Assembly (NCBI RefSeq): GCF_023701745.1
Contig: NZ_JAJOZB010000001.1
Span: 7,735,001 to 7,799,000 of the forward strand
From: Streptomyces sp. RKAG293
Lineage (GTDB): Bacteria; Actinomycetota; Actinomycetes; Streptomycetales; Streptomycetaceae
Reading direction: 5' to 3'
Length of the DNA: 64,000 nt
The notes below the pieces were generated by a model, which saw nothing but the letters and a program-made list of their open reading frames with translations, was not told the DNA's origin and made no database searches. The position numbers and the translations under genes were made by a program. Numbering within the stretch: the first letter of the stretch is position 1; every line of letters starts with the position of its first letter. This document shows, piece after piece, positions 24,176 to 32,693 of this stretch.

Positions 24176-26304
24176 TGTCCCTCACCACCGCCAGACCACC
24201 GGCATCGCCGGGCGGCCCGCCGCCCGCCTCCCAGGGACCGCACCGCGTCTCGGGCGGTCTCCTCGATCCCCAGCAGATGCTCAAGGCCGTTCCCGACGCG
24301 CTGCGCAAGCTCGATCCGCGCACGCTGGTCCGCAACCCCGTCATGTTCGTCGTCGGCGTCGGCGCGGTCCTCACCACGCTGTCCGCGATCAAGGACCCCA
24401 GCGTCTTCGCCTGGGTGATCACCGTATGGCTCTGGCTCACCACCATCTTCGCGAACCTCGCGGAGGCCGTGGCCGAAGGACGCGGCAAGGCACAGGCCGA
24501 AACGCTGCGCCGCACCAAGACCGAGACGGTGGCGCGCCGGCTCGACGGCTGGCAGCCGCGCTCGCAGACCGCCAAGGAAGCGTCGGTCCCCGCCGCCGAA
24601 CTGCGGCTCGGCGACCATGTGGTGGTCGAAGCCGGTCAGATCATCCCGGGCGACGGCGATGTCGTCGAAGGCATCGCCTCCGTCGACGAGTCGGCCATCA
24701 CCGGTGAGTCGGCCCCGGTCATCCGGGAGTCCGGCGGTGACCGCAGCGCGGTGACCGGTGGCACGAAGGTGCTCTCCGACCGCGTCGTCATCAAGATCAC
24801 CTCCAAGCCCGGTGAGACGTTCATCGACCGGATGATCGCCCTGGTGGAAGGCGCCTCGCGGCAGAAGACGCCGAACGAGATCGCGCTGAACATCCTGCTC
24901 GCCTCGCTCACCATCGTCTTCCTGCTGGCCGTCGTCACGCTCCAGCCGATGGCGATCTTCGCGAACGCCGAGCAGTCCATCGTCATCCTGGTGTCCCTGG
25001 TGGTCGCCCTCATCCCGACCACCATCGGCGCGCTGCTGTCGGCGATCGGCATCGCGGGTATGGACCGGCTGGTGCAGCGCAACGTGCTGGCGATGTCGGG
25101 CCGTGCCGTCGAGGCCGCAGGTGACGTCAACACGCTGCTGCTCGACAAGACCGGCACCATCACCCTCGGCAACCGTCAGGCAGCCGAGTTCCTGCCGGTC
25201 GGTGGGGTGGACATCGAGCAGCTCGCCGACGCGGCACAGTTGTCCTCGCTGTCCGACGAGACGCCCGAGGGCCGCTCCATCGTCGTGCTGGCGAAGGAGA
25301 AGTACGGACTGCGCGGCCGGGCCGAAGGGGAGCTCGGGCACGCAACGTTCGTGCCGTTCACCGCACAGACGCGGATGAGCGGTGTCGACCTGGCCGACCG
25401 GTCGCTGCGCAAGGGCGCCGCCACCGCGGTGATGAAGTGGGTCCGCGACAACGGCGGCCACCCCACCGACGAGGTCGGCCCGGCCGTCGACGGCATCTCG
25501 TCGGCCGGCGGCACACCCCTGGTCGTCGGCGAGATCGTCCGGAAGGGAGACACCAGCACCGCCCGCGTGCTGGGCGTGATCAACCTCAAGGACGTCGTCA
25601 AGGAGGGCATGCGGGAGCGGTTCGACGAGCTGCGCCGGATGGGCATCCGCACGGTGATGATCACCGGTGACAACCCCATGACCGCCAAGGCGATCGCCGA
25701 GGAAGCCGGGGTGGACGACTTCCTCGCGGAGGCGACTCCCGAGGACAAGATGGCGCTGATCAAGCGGGAGCAGGCGGGCGGAAAGCTCGTCGCGATGACC
25801 GGTGACGGCACCAACGACGCTCCCGCACTCGCCCAGGCGGACGTGGGCGTGGCCATGAACACCGGTACCTCGGCCGCCAAGGAGGCCGGGAACATGGTGG
25901 ACCTGGACTCCAACCCCACCAAGCTCATCGAGATCGTGGAGATCGGCAAGCAGTTGCTGATCACCCGTGGCGCGCTGACGACGTTCTCCATCGCCAACGA
26001 CGTCGCGAAGTACTTCGCGATCATCCCCGCCATGTTCGCCGTCGCGTACCCCGGCCTGGACAAGCTCAACATCATGAGCCTGCACAGCCCGCAGTCCGCG
26101 ATCACCTCGGCGATCATCTTCAACGCGCTGATCATCATCGCGCTGATCCCGCTCGCGCTGCGAGGCGTCCGCTACCGCCCGTCCTCGGCCGCGGCCCTGC
26201 TCAACCGCAACATCATGGTCTACGGACTCGGCGGGCTCGTCCTCCCGTTCATCGGCATCAAAGTCATCGACCTGATCATCCAGTTCATCCCCGGACTGCG
26301 CTGA
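24175..26304 (+). CDS. kdpB: Potassium-transporting ATPase B subunit (copy 1)
   Basis: The 709-residue P-type ATPase subunit. Motifs: TGESAPVIRESGGDRSAVTG, the phosphorylated Asp324 in LLLDKTGTITLGN, RKGAATAV in the nucleotide domain and MTGDGTNDAPALAQADVGVA. The ATG at 24175 overlaps the kdpA stop. Bases 25561-26103 are nearly identical to 38603-39145 in the second kdpB: I count three differences in 543 positions, far fewer than in most flanking sequence, as expected from gene conversion. Confidence 0.95.
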   Translation: MSLTTARPPASPGGPPPASQGPHRVSGGLLDPQQMLKAVPDALRKLDPRTLVRNPVMFVVGVGAVLTTLSAIKDPSVFAWVITVWLWLTTIFANLAEAVAEGRGKAQAETLRRTKTETVARRLDGWQPRSQTAKEASVPAAELRLGDHVVVEAGQIIPGDGDVVEGIASVDESAITGESAPVIRESGGDRSAVTGGTKVLSDRVVIKITSKPGETFIDRMIALVEGASRQKTPNEIALNILLASLTIVFLLAVVTLQPMAIFANAEQSIVILVSLVVALIPTTIGALLSAIGIAGMDRLVQRNVLAMSGRAVEAAGDVNTLLLDKTGTITLGNRQAAEFLPVGGVDIEQLADAAQLSSLSDETPEGRSIVVLAKEKYGLRGRAEGELGHATFVPFTAQTRMSGVDLADRSLRKGAATAVMKWVRDNGGHPTDEVGPAVDGISSAGGTPLVVGEIVRKGDTSTARVLGVINLKDVVKEGMRERFDELRRMGIRTVMITGDNPMTAKAIAEEAGVDDFLAEATPEDKMALIKREQAGGKLVAMTGDGTNDAPALAQADVGVAMNTGTSAAKEAGNMVDLDSNPTKLIEIVEIGKQLLITRGALTTFSIANDVAKYFAIIPAMFAVAYPGLDKLNIMSLHSPQSAITSAIIFNALIIIALIPLALRGVRYRPSSAAALLNRNIMVYGLGGLVLPFIGIKVIDLIIQFIPGLR

Positions 26305-26326
26305 CCCGCGAAAGAAGGTGTTCCCC

Positions 26327-26959
26327 ATGTCCAAGCTCTTCCCGGCCGCAGTCCGCCAGCACCTGACGGCGCTGCGCATGCTGCTCCTGCTGACCGTCGT
26401 CACCGGCATCATCTATCCGCTGGCGGTCACCGGCATCGCCCAGGCCGTGTTCCCCGGCCAGGCCAACGGCTCCGAGGTGCGGCAGAACGGCAAGGTCGTC
26501 GGTTCCAGCCTGCTGGGTCAGACCTTCGACCTCCCCAAGAAGAACCCCGACGACGCGGACGAGGCGGCGCTGCCCGACCCCAAGTGGTTCCAGCCCCGGC
26601 CCTCCGCCGGCGGCTACGACCCGAAGGCGTCCGGCGCCTCCAACCTCGGCCCGAACAACGAGGACCTGATCAAGGCGATCGAGCAGCGGCGCAAGGACGT
26701 CGCAGCCTTCGACGGCGTCGCACCGGACCAGGTTCCGGTGGACGCCCTGACCGCGAGTGGTTCGGGTCTCGACCCGCACATCTCCAAGGCCTACGCCGAT
26801 GAGCAGGTCGCACGGGTCGCCAGGGCCCGGAACCTGCCGGTGGACACGGTCCGCCAGCTGGTCGCTGACCACGTCCAGGGACGCAACGCCGGCTTCATGG
26901 GTCAGGAACGCGTCAATATCGTCCAGCTGAACCTTGCCCTGGCCGATCTCGCCCGATGA
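26327..26959 (+). CDS. kdpC: Potassium-transporting ATPase C subunit (copy 1)
   Basis: A 210-residue KdpC with one N-terminal transmembrane helix (about residues 12-35, LRMLLLLTVVTGIIYPLAVT) and a large extracytoplasmic domain. It contains GSSLLGQTFD, KWFQPRPSAGGYDPKASGAS and the conserved ASGSGLDPHISKAYADEQVA. The ATG at 26327 is favoured by AAGAAGG 8 bases upstream; a GTG at 26318 is the alternative. KdpC binds the extracellular side of KdpA and may act as a catalytic chaperone. Confidence 0.93.
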   Translation: MSKLFPAAVRQHLTALRMLLLLTVVTGIIYPLAVTGIAQAVFPGQANGSEVRQNGKVVGSSLLGQTFDLPKKNPDDADEAALPDPKWFQPRPSAGGYDPKASGASNLGPNNEDLIKAIEQRRKDVAAFDGVAPDQVPVDALTASGSGLDPHISKAYADEQVARVARARNLPVDTVRQLVADHVQGRNAGFMGQERVNIVQLNLALADLAR

Positions 26960-26975
26960 TGAACAGCACACACCG

Positions 26976-27014
26976 CGCCCCGGCCGCACAGGTTCCCTCT
27001 GTGCGGCCGGGGCG
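26976..27014 (+). terminator. Hairpin between kdpC1 and kdpD1
   Basis: A perfect 16-bp stem, CGCCCCGGCCGCACAG (26976-26991) with its complement at 26999-27014, and a 7-base loop. It lies 16 bp after the kdpC stop and before the kdpD ribosome site (GGAGGAGG at 27027). It probably ends or attenuates the pump transcript so that less kdpD is made. There is no clear U-tract. Confidence 0.7.
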
Positions 27015-27044
27015 AGCTTTCGGCAGGAGGAGGACGGCGCGTTG

Positions 27045-29522
27045 GTGACTACGGACGTTCGGCCCGGACGGCTGAAGGTCTTCCTGGGCGCGGCCCCCGG
27101 CGTCGGCAAGACCTACCGGATGCTCGACGAGGGCCGCCGCAGGAGGGAACGCGGCACCGATGTGGTGGTCGCGTTCGTCGAGTGCCACAAGCGCCGGCAC
27201 ACCGAGGACATGCTCGACGGTCTGGAGGTGCTGCCCCGCACCCGGCGCGACTACCGCGGCGCCGAGTTCCCCGAGATGGACCTCGACGCGGTGCTGGAAC
27301 GGCATCCCGAGGTGGCGCTGGTCGACGAGCTCGCGCACACCAACGTGCCCGGCGGCCGCAACGTCAAGCGCTGGCAGGACGTCGAGGAACTGCTCGCCGC
27401 CGGGATCGACGTCGTCACGACCGTCAACATCCAGCACCTGGAATCGCTCAACGACGTCGTCGAGAAGATCACCAAGGTGCCGCAGCGCGAGACCGTGCCG
27501 GACGACGTCGTCCGCCGGGCCTTCCAGATCGAGCTGGTCGACATGCCGGCCGAGGCACTGCGCCGCCGTATGGCGCACGGCAACGTCTACGCCCCGGAGA
27601 AGGTGGACGCCGCGCTGTCCAACTACTTCCGGGTCGGCAATCTCACCGCGCTGCGCGAACTGGCACTGCTGTGGGTGGCCGGACGGGTCGACGAGGCACT
27701 GCAGAAGTACCGCTCCGAGCACGGCATCGCGGGCGTGTGGGAGACCCGTGAACGCGTCGTGGTGGCCCTGACCGGCGGCCCGGAGGGCGGGACCCTCATC
27801 CGCCGGGCCGCCCGTATCGCGGATCGCAGCGCGGGGGGCGATCTGCTCGCCGTCCACATCACCCGCAGCGACGGACTGTCCACCGGCTCCTCACCCGCGT
27901 CCCTGGCCAAGCAGCGCCAGCTCATCGAGAGCCTCGGCGGCAGTTACCACTCCGTCGTCGGCGACGACGTGCCCACCGCACTGATGGAGTTCGCCCGCGC
28001 CGAGAACGCCACCCAGTTGGTACTGGGAACCAGCAGCCGCGGCCGTCTCGAGCGCTTCCTCACCGGGCGCGGCATCGGCGAGACGGCCGTCGGCCTGTCC
28101 GACGACATCGACGTCCACATGGTCACGCACGAACGGGCCGGCCGCGGGCGGCTGCTGCCCTCGCGGCGCCGTACGCTGCCGACCTCGCGACTGATCGCGG
28201 GGCCGGTCTCCGGTCTGGTGCTTCCGGTGGCCCTCACCTTCATCCTGACGCACACCCGGGGGAGCCTCAACCTCACCAGCGAGGCGCTGCTGTTCCTGAT
28301 GGTGGTCGTGGGCGTGGCGTGCGTCGGCGGCGTGGTCTCGGCCGTGGTCGCGTCGGTGACCGCCTCGCTCCTGCTCAACTACTACTTCATCCCGCCGGTC
28401 GGCCACTTCACCATCTCCGAGCCCAACAACATCCTGGCGCTGGGGGTCTTCGCCGCCGTCGCGGGCACGGTCGCCGCCATCGTGGACCGGTCACTGCGGC
28501 TGTCACGACGCGCGGCCCGGGCGACGGCCGAGGCGGAGACGCTGTCATCACTCGCCGGGAACATCGTGCGCGGCGACCAGGCGGTCCCGGCCCTGCTGGA
28601 ACGCGCGCGGGAGACGTTCGGCATGGACTCGGCCGAACTGGTCGAGGGACCGATGGCCGACGACACCGCCCTCCGGGTGCCGGTGGGCTCCGACTCCTTC
28701 CTCGTGCTGCGCGGCCGTACGCTGCCCGCCTCCGAGCGCCGCGTCCTGACCGCGTTCGCCGCGCACGTCACCGCCGCGGTCGAGCGGGACCGGCTCGCCG
28801 AAGCGGCCGCCGAGGTCGAACCGGTCAAGGCCGCCGACCGGATGCGTACCGCGCTGCTCGCCGCCGTCAGCCACGATCTGCGCACCCCGCTGGCCAGCGG
28901 TTGGGCGGCCATCAGTTCGCTGCGCAGCCGCGACGTCGACTTCTCCGAGGAGGATCGCGAGGAACTGCTCGCCACCGCTGAGGAGTCCCTGATCCGGCTC
29001 AACCGGCTGGTGGACAATCTGCTGGACATGAGCCGGCTCCAGGCCGGCGCGCTCACGTTGAACCTGCGGGCCACCGCACTGGAGGAAGTCCTGCCAGCGG
29101 CTCTGGACTCGCTGCCCGCGGACGGTCCTGATGTCGAGTTCCAGGGCGTGGAAGCGGCGCCTGCCGTGCTGGCCGATCCACCGCTGCTGGAACGGGTGAT
29201 CGCCAACCTCATCAGCAACGCCGCCCGGCACACACCGCCCGGGGAGTGCGTCCTGTTGAGCGCCAGCGCGCTGGCCGACCGCGTGGAACTGCGGGTCGTC
29301 GACCGGGGTCCGGGGCTGCCGGACGTCGACCGGGACCGGGTCTTCGAACCGTTCCAACGGCTGGGCGACACCGACAACAGCACTGGCATCGGGCTCGGTC
29401 TGGCCCTGGCCCGCGGTCTCACCGAGGCGATGGACGGCACCCTCACCCCCGAGGACACGCCCGGCGGGGGCCTGACCATGGTCGTCTCCCTCCCCGCCGC
29501 CGGGACCGAAGGGTTGGGCTGA
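27045..29522 (+). CDS. kdpD: KdpD sensor histidine kinase (copy 1), no adjacent KdpE
   Basis: An 825-residue sensor. N-terminal KdpD domain: Walker-A-like GAAPGVGKTY (about residue 15) and VALVDELAHTNVPGG, then RWQDVEELLAAGIDV. A universal-stress-protein-like domain covers about 240-370. Four transmembrane helices (about 385-490) are followed by a GAF-like segment. HisKA has the phosphorylated His near residue 610 in AVSHDLRTPLASG; the ATPase domain has NLISNAARHTPP, DRGPGLPD and GIGLGLALARGL. The GTG at 27045 lies 11 bases past GGAGGAGG; a TTG one codon earlier is possible. The next gene is not kdpE, so this kinase must signal through another regulator or the KdpE encoded 11 kb away. Confidence 0.92.
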   Translation: MTTDVRPGRLKVFLGAAPGVGKTYRMLDEGRRRRERGTDVVVAFVECHKRRHTEDMLDGLEVLPRTRRDYRGAEFPEMDLDAVLERHPEVALVDELAHTNVPGGRNVKRWQDVEELLAAGIDVVTTVNIQHLESLNDVVEKITKVPQRETVPDDVVRRAFQIELVDMPAEALRRRMAHGNVYAPEKVDAALSNYFRVGNLTALRELALLWVAGRVDEALQKYRSEHGIAGVWETRERVVVALTGGPEGGTLIRRAARIADRSAGGDLLAVHITRSDGLSTGSSPASLAKQRQLIESLGGSYHSVVGDDVPTALMEFARAENATQLVLGTSSRGRLERFLTGRGIGETAVGLSDDIDVHMVTHERAGRGRLLPSRRRTLPTSRLIAGPVSGLVLPVALTFILTHTRGSLNLTSEALLFLMVVVGVACVGGVVSAVVASVTASLLLNYYFIPPVGHFTISEPNNILALGVFAAVAGTVAAIVDRSLRLSRRAARATAEAETLSSLAGNIVRGDQAVPALLERARETFGMDSAELVEGPMADDTALRVPVGSDSFLVLRGRTLPASERRVLTAFAAHVTAAVERDRLAEAAAEVEPVKAADRMRTALLAAVSHDLRTPLASGWAAISSLRSRDVDFSEEDREELLATAEESLIRLNRLVDNLLDMSRLQAGALTLNLRATALEEVLPAALDSLPADGPDVEFQGVEAAPAVLADPPLLERVIANLISNAARHTPPGECVLLSASALADRVELRVVDRGPGLPDVDRDRVFEPFQRLGDTDNSTGIGLGLALARGLTEAMDGTLTPEDTPGGGLTMVVSLPAAGTEGLG

Positions 29523-29546
29523 CGGGAGCCCACTGCCGCGGTGGTC

Positions 29547-29593
29547 GTCAGGAACTCATCAAGAGTCACCCACCAGGCGTCAGGAGATCATCA
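29547..29593 (+). promoter_or_regulatory. KdpE-like box before the large membrane protein gene
   Basis: Half-sites GTCA, ATCA, GTCA and ATCA begin at 29547, 29558, 29579 and 29590, spacing 11, 21 and 11 bp. Local sequences are TCGTCAGGA, CTCATCAAGA, GCGTCAGGA and TCATCAACG. The last begins exactly 94 bp before the ATG at 29684, the same distance as in the related leader at 45951. Confidence 0.65.
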
Positions 29594-29683
29594 ACGCCCT
29601 TACCCCGTAGAACTGTTGAGCGGAAGGCTGTCGTGTCAGGGGGACGGACCACCGTCCGTGGTGCGAGGCTGGAGGGCCGTTGG

Positions 29684-31267
29684 ATGGCTGAGACCATCGT
29701 GGCCGGTATATCGCGAGGCAACGGGCCGGGGGGCCCTGACGGAACGCCTGCGCCCCATGCCGACACCGCCCTCCTGGGGCACAACCGGCCCGTCGGCCGG
29801 GAGCCCGCCGGGCCGCCGCTGCCTCCCCAGCGGCGGCCCGGACCGTCGAAGCCCGCGATCCTGGCGGCCGCGCTGCGCGGCCGCTTCTGGAACTCGACTC
29901 CCGAGCGCCTGCGGCTGCTGCGGTCGGCGGTGCTGCTGCTCGTCCTGGCGTGTGCCGCGACGGTGACCGCCGCGGGCCTGGGTGTGGCGGGCACCTGGGA
30001 CGACATCACCCAGCGGAACGCCCCGCGGGTGACCGGTGCCGGTGATCTGTACTTCGCGCTCAACGACATGGACGCGCAGGCCGCCAACCAGCTGCTGTCC
30101 AGCGGTGGCCCCCAGGTGGCGGCCATGCCGGCCCAGCACGAGGCGGCCGAGAAGGTCTACGCCGCCGCCCGCCACACCGTCAGCGCCGAACTCCTCCTGC
30201 TGGCCGGGGCCGCCCACGGCGACCCGCAGGCCGAGGCCACCGTCGTCCGCTTCACCGACGACTTCGCCCGCTACCAGGAACTCATCGGCCGCGCCCTGGA
30301 GAACGACGCCCACGACCGGCGCAAGACCGACGCCCTCACCGACTACCGCACGGCCACGGACCTACTCCGGCAGACGCTGCTGCCGGAGGCGGAGCACCTG
30401 GGACAGACCAACGACGGCGCGTTCGAGGCGACCTACAACGCCCGGCACCGCACTCTCGGGGGACAGACCGCTGCTGTCATCGCCCTGGGACTGGCGCTCA
30501 CCGTCGTCCTGGTCGCCACTCAGCTGTATCTGGCACGCCGCTTCCGCCGGATCATCAACCCGGGGCTTCTCGCCGCCACGGTCTGCACGGTGCTGACCAC
30601 CGTCCTTGGCGCCACGGCGCTGGCGACCGAGGCCGAGGATCTGCGCGTCGCCCGCCATGACGCCTTCGACTCCGTCGTGGCCCTGTCCCAGGCCCGCGCG
30701 CTGTCCTACGACGCCAACGCCGACGAGAGCCGCTTCCTGCTCGACGTACAGCGCCACGGCACCTACGAGCAGGCCTTCCAGGACACGTCGCAGCGGCTCC
30801 TCACCCTGCCCGGCGCCACCTTGGACACCTACAACGCCCGCCTCGACGAGGCGTGGACCGCCTACGGCGCCGACCACCGCGATCTGCGCTTCACCGGCTA
30901 CTACGGCAACGAGTTCCGCAACATCACCTTCCCCGGTGAACGCGCCGCCGCCGAATCGGCCGTCCAGGCCTACGCGGTCTATGAGCGCGACGACCGCACC
31001 ATCCGCGGCCTGGTGCAACAGGGCCGCCTGCAGGACGCCGTGGAATTCGGTATCGGCTGGAGTCAGGGCGCGTCCAACTACCACTTCGCGCAGTACGACA
31101 CCGCGTTGCAGAAGGTCATCGGCATCAACCGCGCGGCCTTCGACGACGCTGCCGGTGACGGACGCGCCCTCGTCGCCGGGAGCCTTTGGCCGGCAGGTGG
31201 CGCGCTGCTCGCAGCGGCCGTCCTCACCGTCCTCGGGCTGCGCCCCCGCCTGGCGGAGTTCCGCTGA
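29684..31267 (+). CDS. Membrane protein with two external helical domains
   Basis: A 527-residue protein. A Pro/Gly-rich cytosolic N-terminus of about 75 residues is followed by four transmembrane helices at roughly 80-105, 260-285, 295-320 and 495-520. They enclose two extracytoplasmic domains of about 150 and 175 residues that are mainly helical, as in 4HB-type sensor domains, but no signalling output domain follows. The conserved pair of Tyr-rich motifs YNARHRTLGG and FTGYYGNEFRNITFPGE is notable. The first 20 residues (MAETIVAGISRGNGPGGPDG) are homologous to the orphan leader at 45951. It is preceded by a KdpE-like box, so I infer induction with the potassium genes. Function unknown. Confidence 0.75.
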   Translation: MAETIVAGISRGNGPGGPDGTPAPHADTALLGHNRPVGREPAGPPLPPQRRPGPSKPAILAAALRGRFWNSTPERLRLLRSAVLLLVLACAATVTAAGLGVAGTWDDITQRNAPRVTGAGDLYFALNDMDAQAANQLLSSGGPQVAAMPAQHEAAEKVYAAARHTVSAELLLLAGAAHGDPQAEATVVRFTDDFARYQELIGRALENDAHDRRKTDALTDYRTATDLLRQTLLPEAEHLGQTNDGAFEATYNARHRTLGGQTAAVIALGLALTVVLVATQLYLARRFRRIINPGLLAATVCTVLTTVLGATALATEAEDLRVARHDAFDSVVALSQARALSYDANADESRFLLDVQRHGTYEQAFQDTSQRLLTLPGATLDTYNARLDEAWTAYGADHRDLRFTGYYGNEFRNITFPGERAAAESAVQAYAVYERDDRTIRGLVQQGRLQDAVEFGIGWSQGASNYHFAQYDTALQKVIGINRAAFDDAAGDGRALVAGSLWPAGGALLAAAVLTVLGLRPRLAEFR

Positions 31268-31289
31268 CGTGAGCGTTCGACGTCGCCCG

Positions 31290-31850
31290 CTACTCCAGCC
31301 CGGATGCGCGGAAGGTGGCCCGCGCCGCGGCCCCGTCGATCTGCTCCGCCGCCCGCAGCAGATCACCGGCCCCGCTCTGCAGGGTCCCGGTGCCGAGGGA
31401 GTGGCGGACACCGGCATCCAGCGCGATCCACAGCAGCGGATTGTCGACGAGCACCCGTGCGTTCAGTTCGACGACGCCACCGAGCGTGTCCCGCAGGACG
31501 AGCCGGGGAGCCGTGCCCTGGTGCCAGCGGACGCTCGCCAGGTGGTCCGTGCGGACCCGGTGGCGGCGCAGCAGTCCGCGCGAGACCAGCCACTCCTGGT
31601 CCACCGACACCCTCGCCGGTGCGAGCACGGCGAACAGCAGGACGGCCAGCGCCGCCCAGATCCCGGCACGCGGCGCGGTGAGCTGTCCCTTCCAGGCGTC
31701 GGCCAGCGTCAGCGCGGCGAAGAGCGCACCGGCGCAGCCCGCCGCCGATCGGAGCTCTCCGGCCCAGAAGCGGTCGCGGGCGCTTGTCCAACCCGAGTCC
31801 GCGGAATAGGCCCCGCCCAGCGGAGCGGAGCGTGCGGTTCGCCGTCCCAT
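31290..31850 (-). CDS. PH-like membrane protein, paralogue 1
   Basis: A 186-residue protein with two transmembrane helices (about 45-100) followed by a domain of short beta strands (VSVDQEWLVSRGLLRRHRVR, then LVLRDTLGGVVELNARVLV) that looks like a bacterial PH domain. The neighbouring gene at 31970 encodes a clear paralogue with the same layout (LLRERRVRTD against LLRRHRVRTD; NPLLWIALDAG against NPALWLLVNAG). The ATG at 31850 (MGRRTARS) is preferred over an earlier GTG because the paralogue also starts MGR. It converges on the large membrane protein gene with only 22 bp between. Confidence 0.7.
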   Translation of the reverse strand: MGRRTARSAPLGGAYSADSGWTSARDRFWAGELRSAAGCAGALFAALTLADAWKGQLTAPRAGIWAALAVLLFAVLAPARVSVDQEWLVSRGLLRRHRVRTDHLASVRWHQGTAPRLVLRDTLGGVVELNARVLVDNPLLWIALDAGVRHSLGTGTLQSGAGDLLRAAEQIDGAAARATFRASGLE

Positions 31851-31892
31851 ACGGCCGACGCTAGACACGCCGCACGTCGAAACACCGTGCTT

Positions 31893-31918
31893 TGATGCAT
31901 CGCTGATGGATTTTTAAC
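31893..31918 (-). promoter_or_regulatory. Partial KdpE-like box before PH-like paralogue 1
   Basis: On the minus strand GTTA, ATCA and ATCA begin at 31918, 31907 and 31896, 11 bp apart. The distal pair expected 21 bp further is not evident. The last half-site begins 46 bp before the start codon, the same distance as in front of paralogue 2. Confidence 0.45.
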
Positions 31919-31969
31919 GTCGATCGCCCGGACGGAAGCACCTCGGTCACGTCACCGGTTCGGCCGGAC

Positions 31970-32473
31970 TCACGCACTCAGCGAAGGGCCGATTCCGTAC
32001 CGCGCCGCCATGGCCTCCACCTCGGTCCAGCCGCAGAGCAGCGTGCCGCTCTCCCACGAGCGGCACGCCCCCGCGTTGACGAGCAGCCACAGGGCCGGGT
32101 TCGCGGCGAGCACCTTCGGGTTGAACTCCGCGCGGTTGCCGTACACATCGCGCAGCACGAGGCGGGTGGCGACGCCGTCGATGCGGCGCACCGATACCAG
32201 GCAGTCGGTGCGGACGCGCCGCTCGCGCAGCAGTCCGCCGACCGCCAGCCATCCGTGGCCCGCGGTCACCCGGGGCGGATGGAGGATGACATAGAGCAGG
32301 GCCGCCAGCCCGGTCCACAGCACGGCGCGGGTCGTGTTGAACCCGCCCGACCCCCAGTCCATGACCAGCAGCAGCGCGAGGACCGCCGCCGAGGAGGACA
32401 GCGCGGTGAACGCCTCGCCCTCCCAGGTCCGGTCGTGGGCAAGTACGTCCTCGGCTTCGTCTGCGCGTCCCAT
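31970..32473 (-). CDS. PH-like membrane protein, paralogue 2
   Basis: A 167-residue paralogue of the previous protein, from an ATG at 32473 (MGRADEAEDVLAHDRTWEGE). It has two hydrophobic helices (about 25-80) and a C-terminal beta-rich region containing GWLAVGGLLRERRVRTD and LVLRDVYGNRAEFNPKVLAA. It ends RYGIGPSLSA. A complete 11-21-11 box sits 46 bp upstream. It is divergent from the KimA-like gene and shares with it a 220-bp control region that holds two boxes in opposite orientations. Confidence 0.72.
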   Translation of the reverse strand: MGRADEAEDVLAHDRTWEGEAFTALSSSAAVLALLLVMDWGSGGFNTTRAVLWTGLAALLYVILHPPRVTAGHGWLAVGGLLRERRVRTDCLVSVRRIDGVATRLVLRDVYGNRAEFNPKVLAANPALWLLVNAGACRSWESGTLLCGWTEVEAMAARYGIGPSLSA

Positions 32474-32515
32474 GCGGCAGACGGTAGGAGCGGCCGCGGT
32501 GCTGGCAGCGGCCGT

Positions 32516-32562
32516 TGACGCATCGCTGACGCGGGCCCCTGGGCTCTTGACGGCCTTCTGAT
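32516..32562 (-). promoter_or_regulatory. KdpE-like box before PH-like paralogue 2
   Basis: On the minus strand half-sites ATCA, GTCA, GTCA and GTCA begin at 32562, 32551, 32530 and 32519, spacing 11, 21 and 11 bp. All four match GCRTCA well (CCATCAGAA, CCGTCAAGA, GCGTCAGCG, GCGTCAACG). This is the cleanest copy in the window. Confidence 0.7.
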
Positions 32563-32580
32563 GGCGGGGGTGAAGACGGC

Positions 32581-32627
32581 GACAGGAAAGCGTCAAGATG
32601 GCGCCGTTCGGCGTCAGGACCGCGTAC
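32581..32627 (+). promoter_or_regulatory. KdpE-like box before the KimA-like gene
   Basis: Half-sites GACA, GTCA, GTCA and GTAC begin at 32581, 32592, 32613 and 32624, spacing 11, 21 and 11 bp, oriented towards the KimA-like gene. The inner two are perfect GCGTCA. The last begins 70 bp before the start codon. Confidence 0.6.
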
Positions 32628-32693
32628 GGACGGCGCATCGGCTCCGGGAGCCGCCTCCACGCTGGGTATCCACACCATGGAGGTACGACCACG

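Noticed and set aside
24127..26412. A 761-residue frame antisense to kdpB1, and its 734-residue counterpart at 37169-39373
   Set aside because: Both mirror the conserved kdpB codons on the other strand. Similarity between them simply reflects kdpB conservation.
29810..29839. A terminator inside the N-terminal coding part of the 29684 gene
   Set aside because: The 12-bp stem is real and is shared with the orphan leader, but it lies in Pro/Arg codons of an intact ORF with no U-tract. I keep it as part of the leader finding, not as a terminator.
32474..32693. A ydaO/c-di-AMP riboswitch before the KimA-like gene
   Set aside because: The 5' region is short and filled by two protein-type operator boxes. 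I found none of the conserved riboswitch stems or junction sequences.
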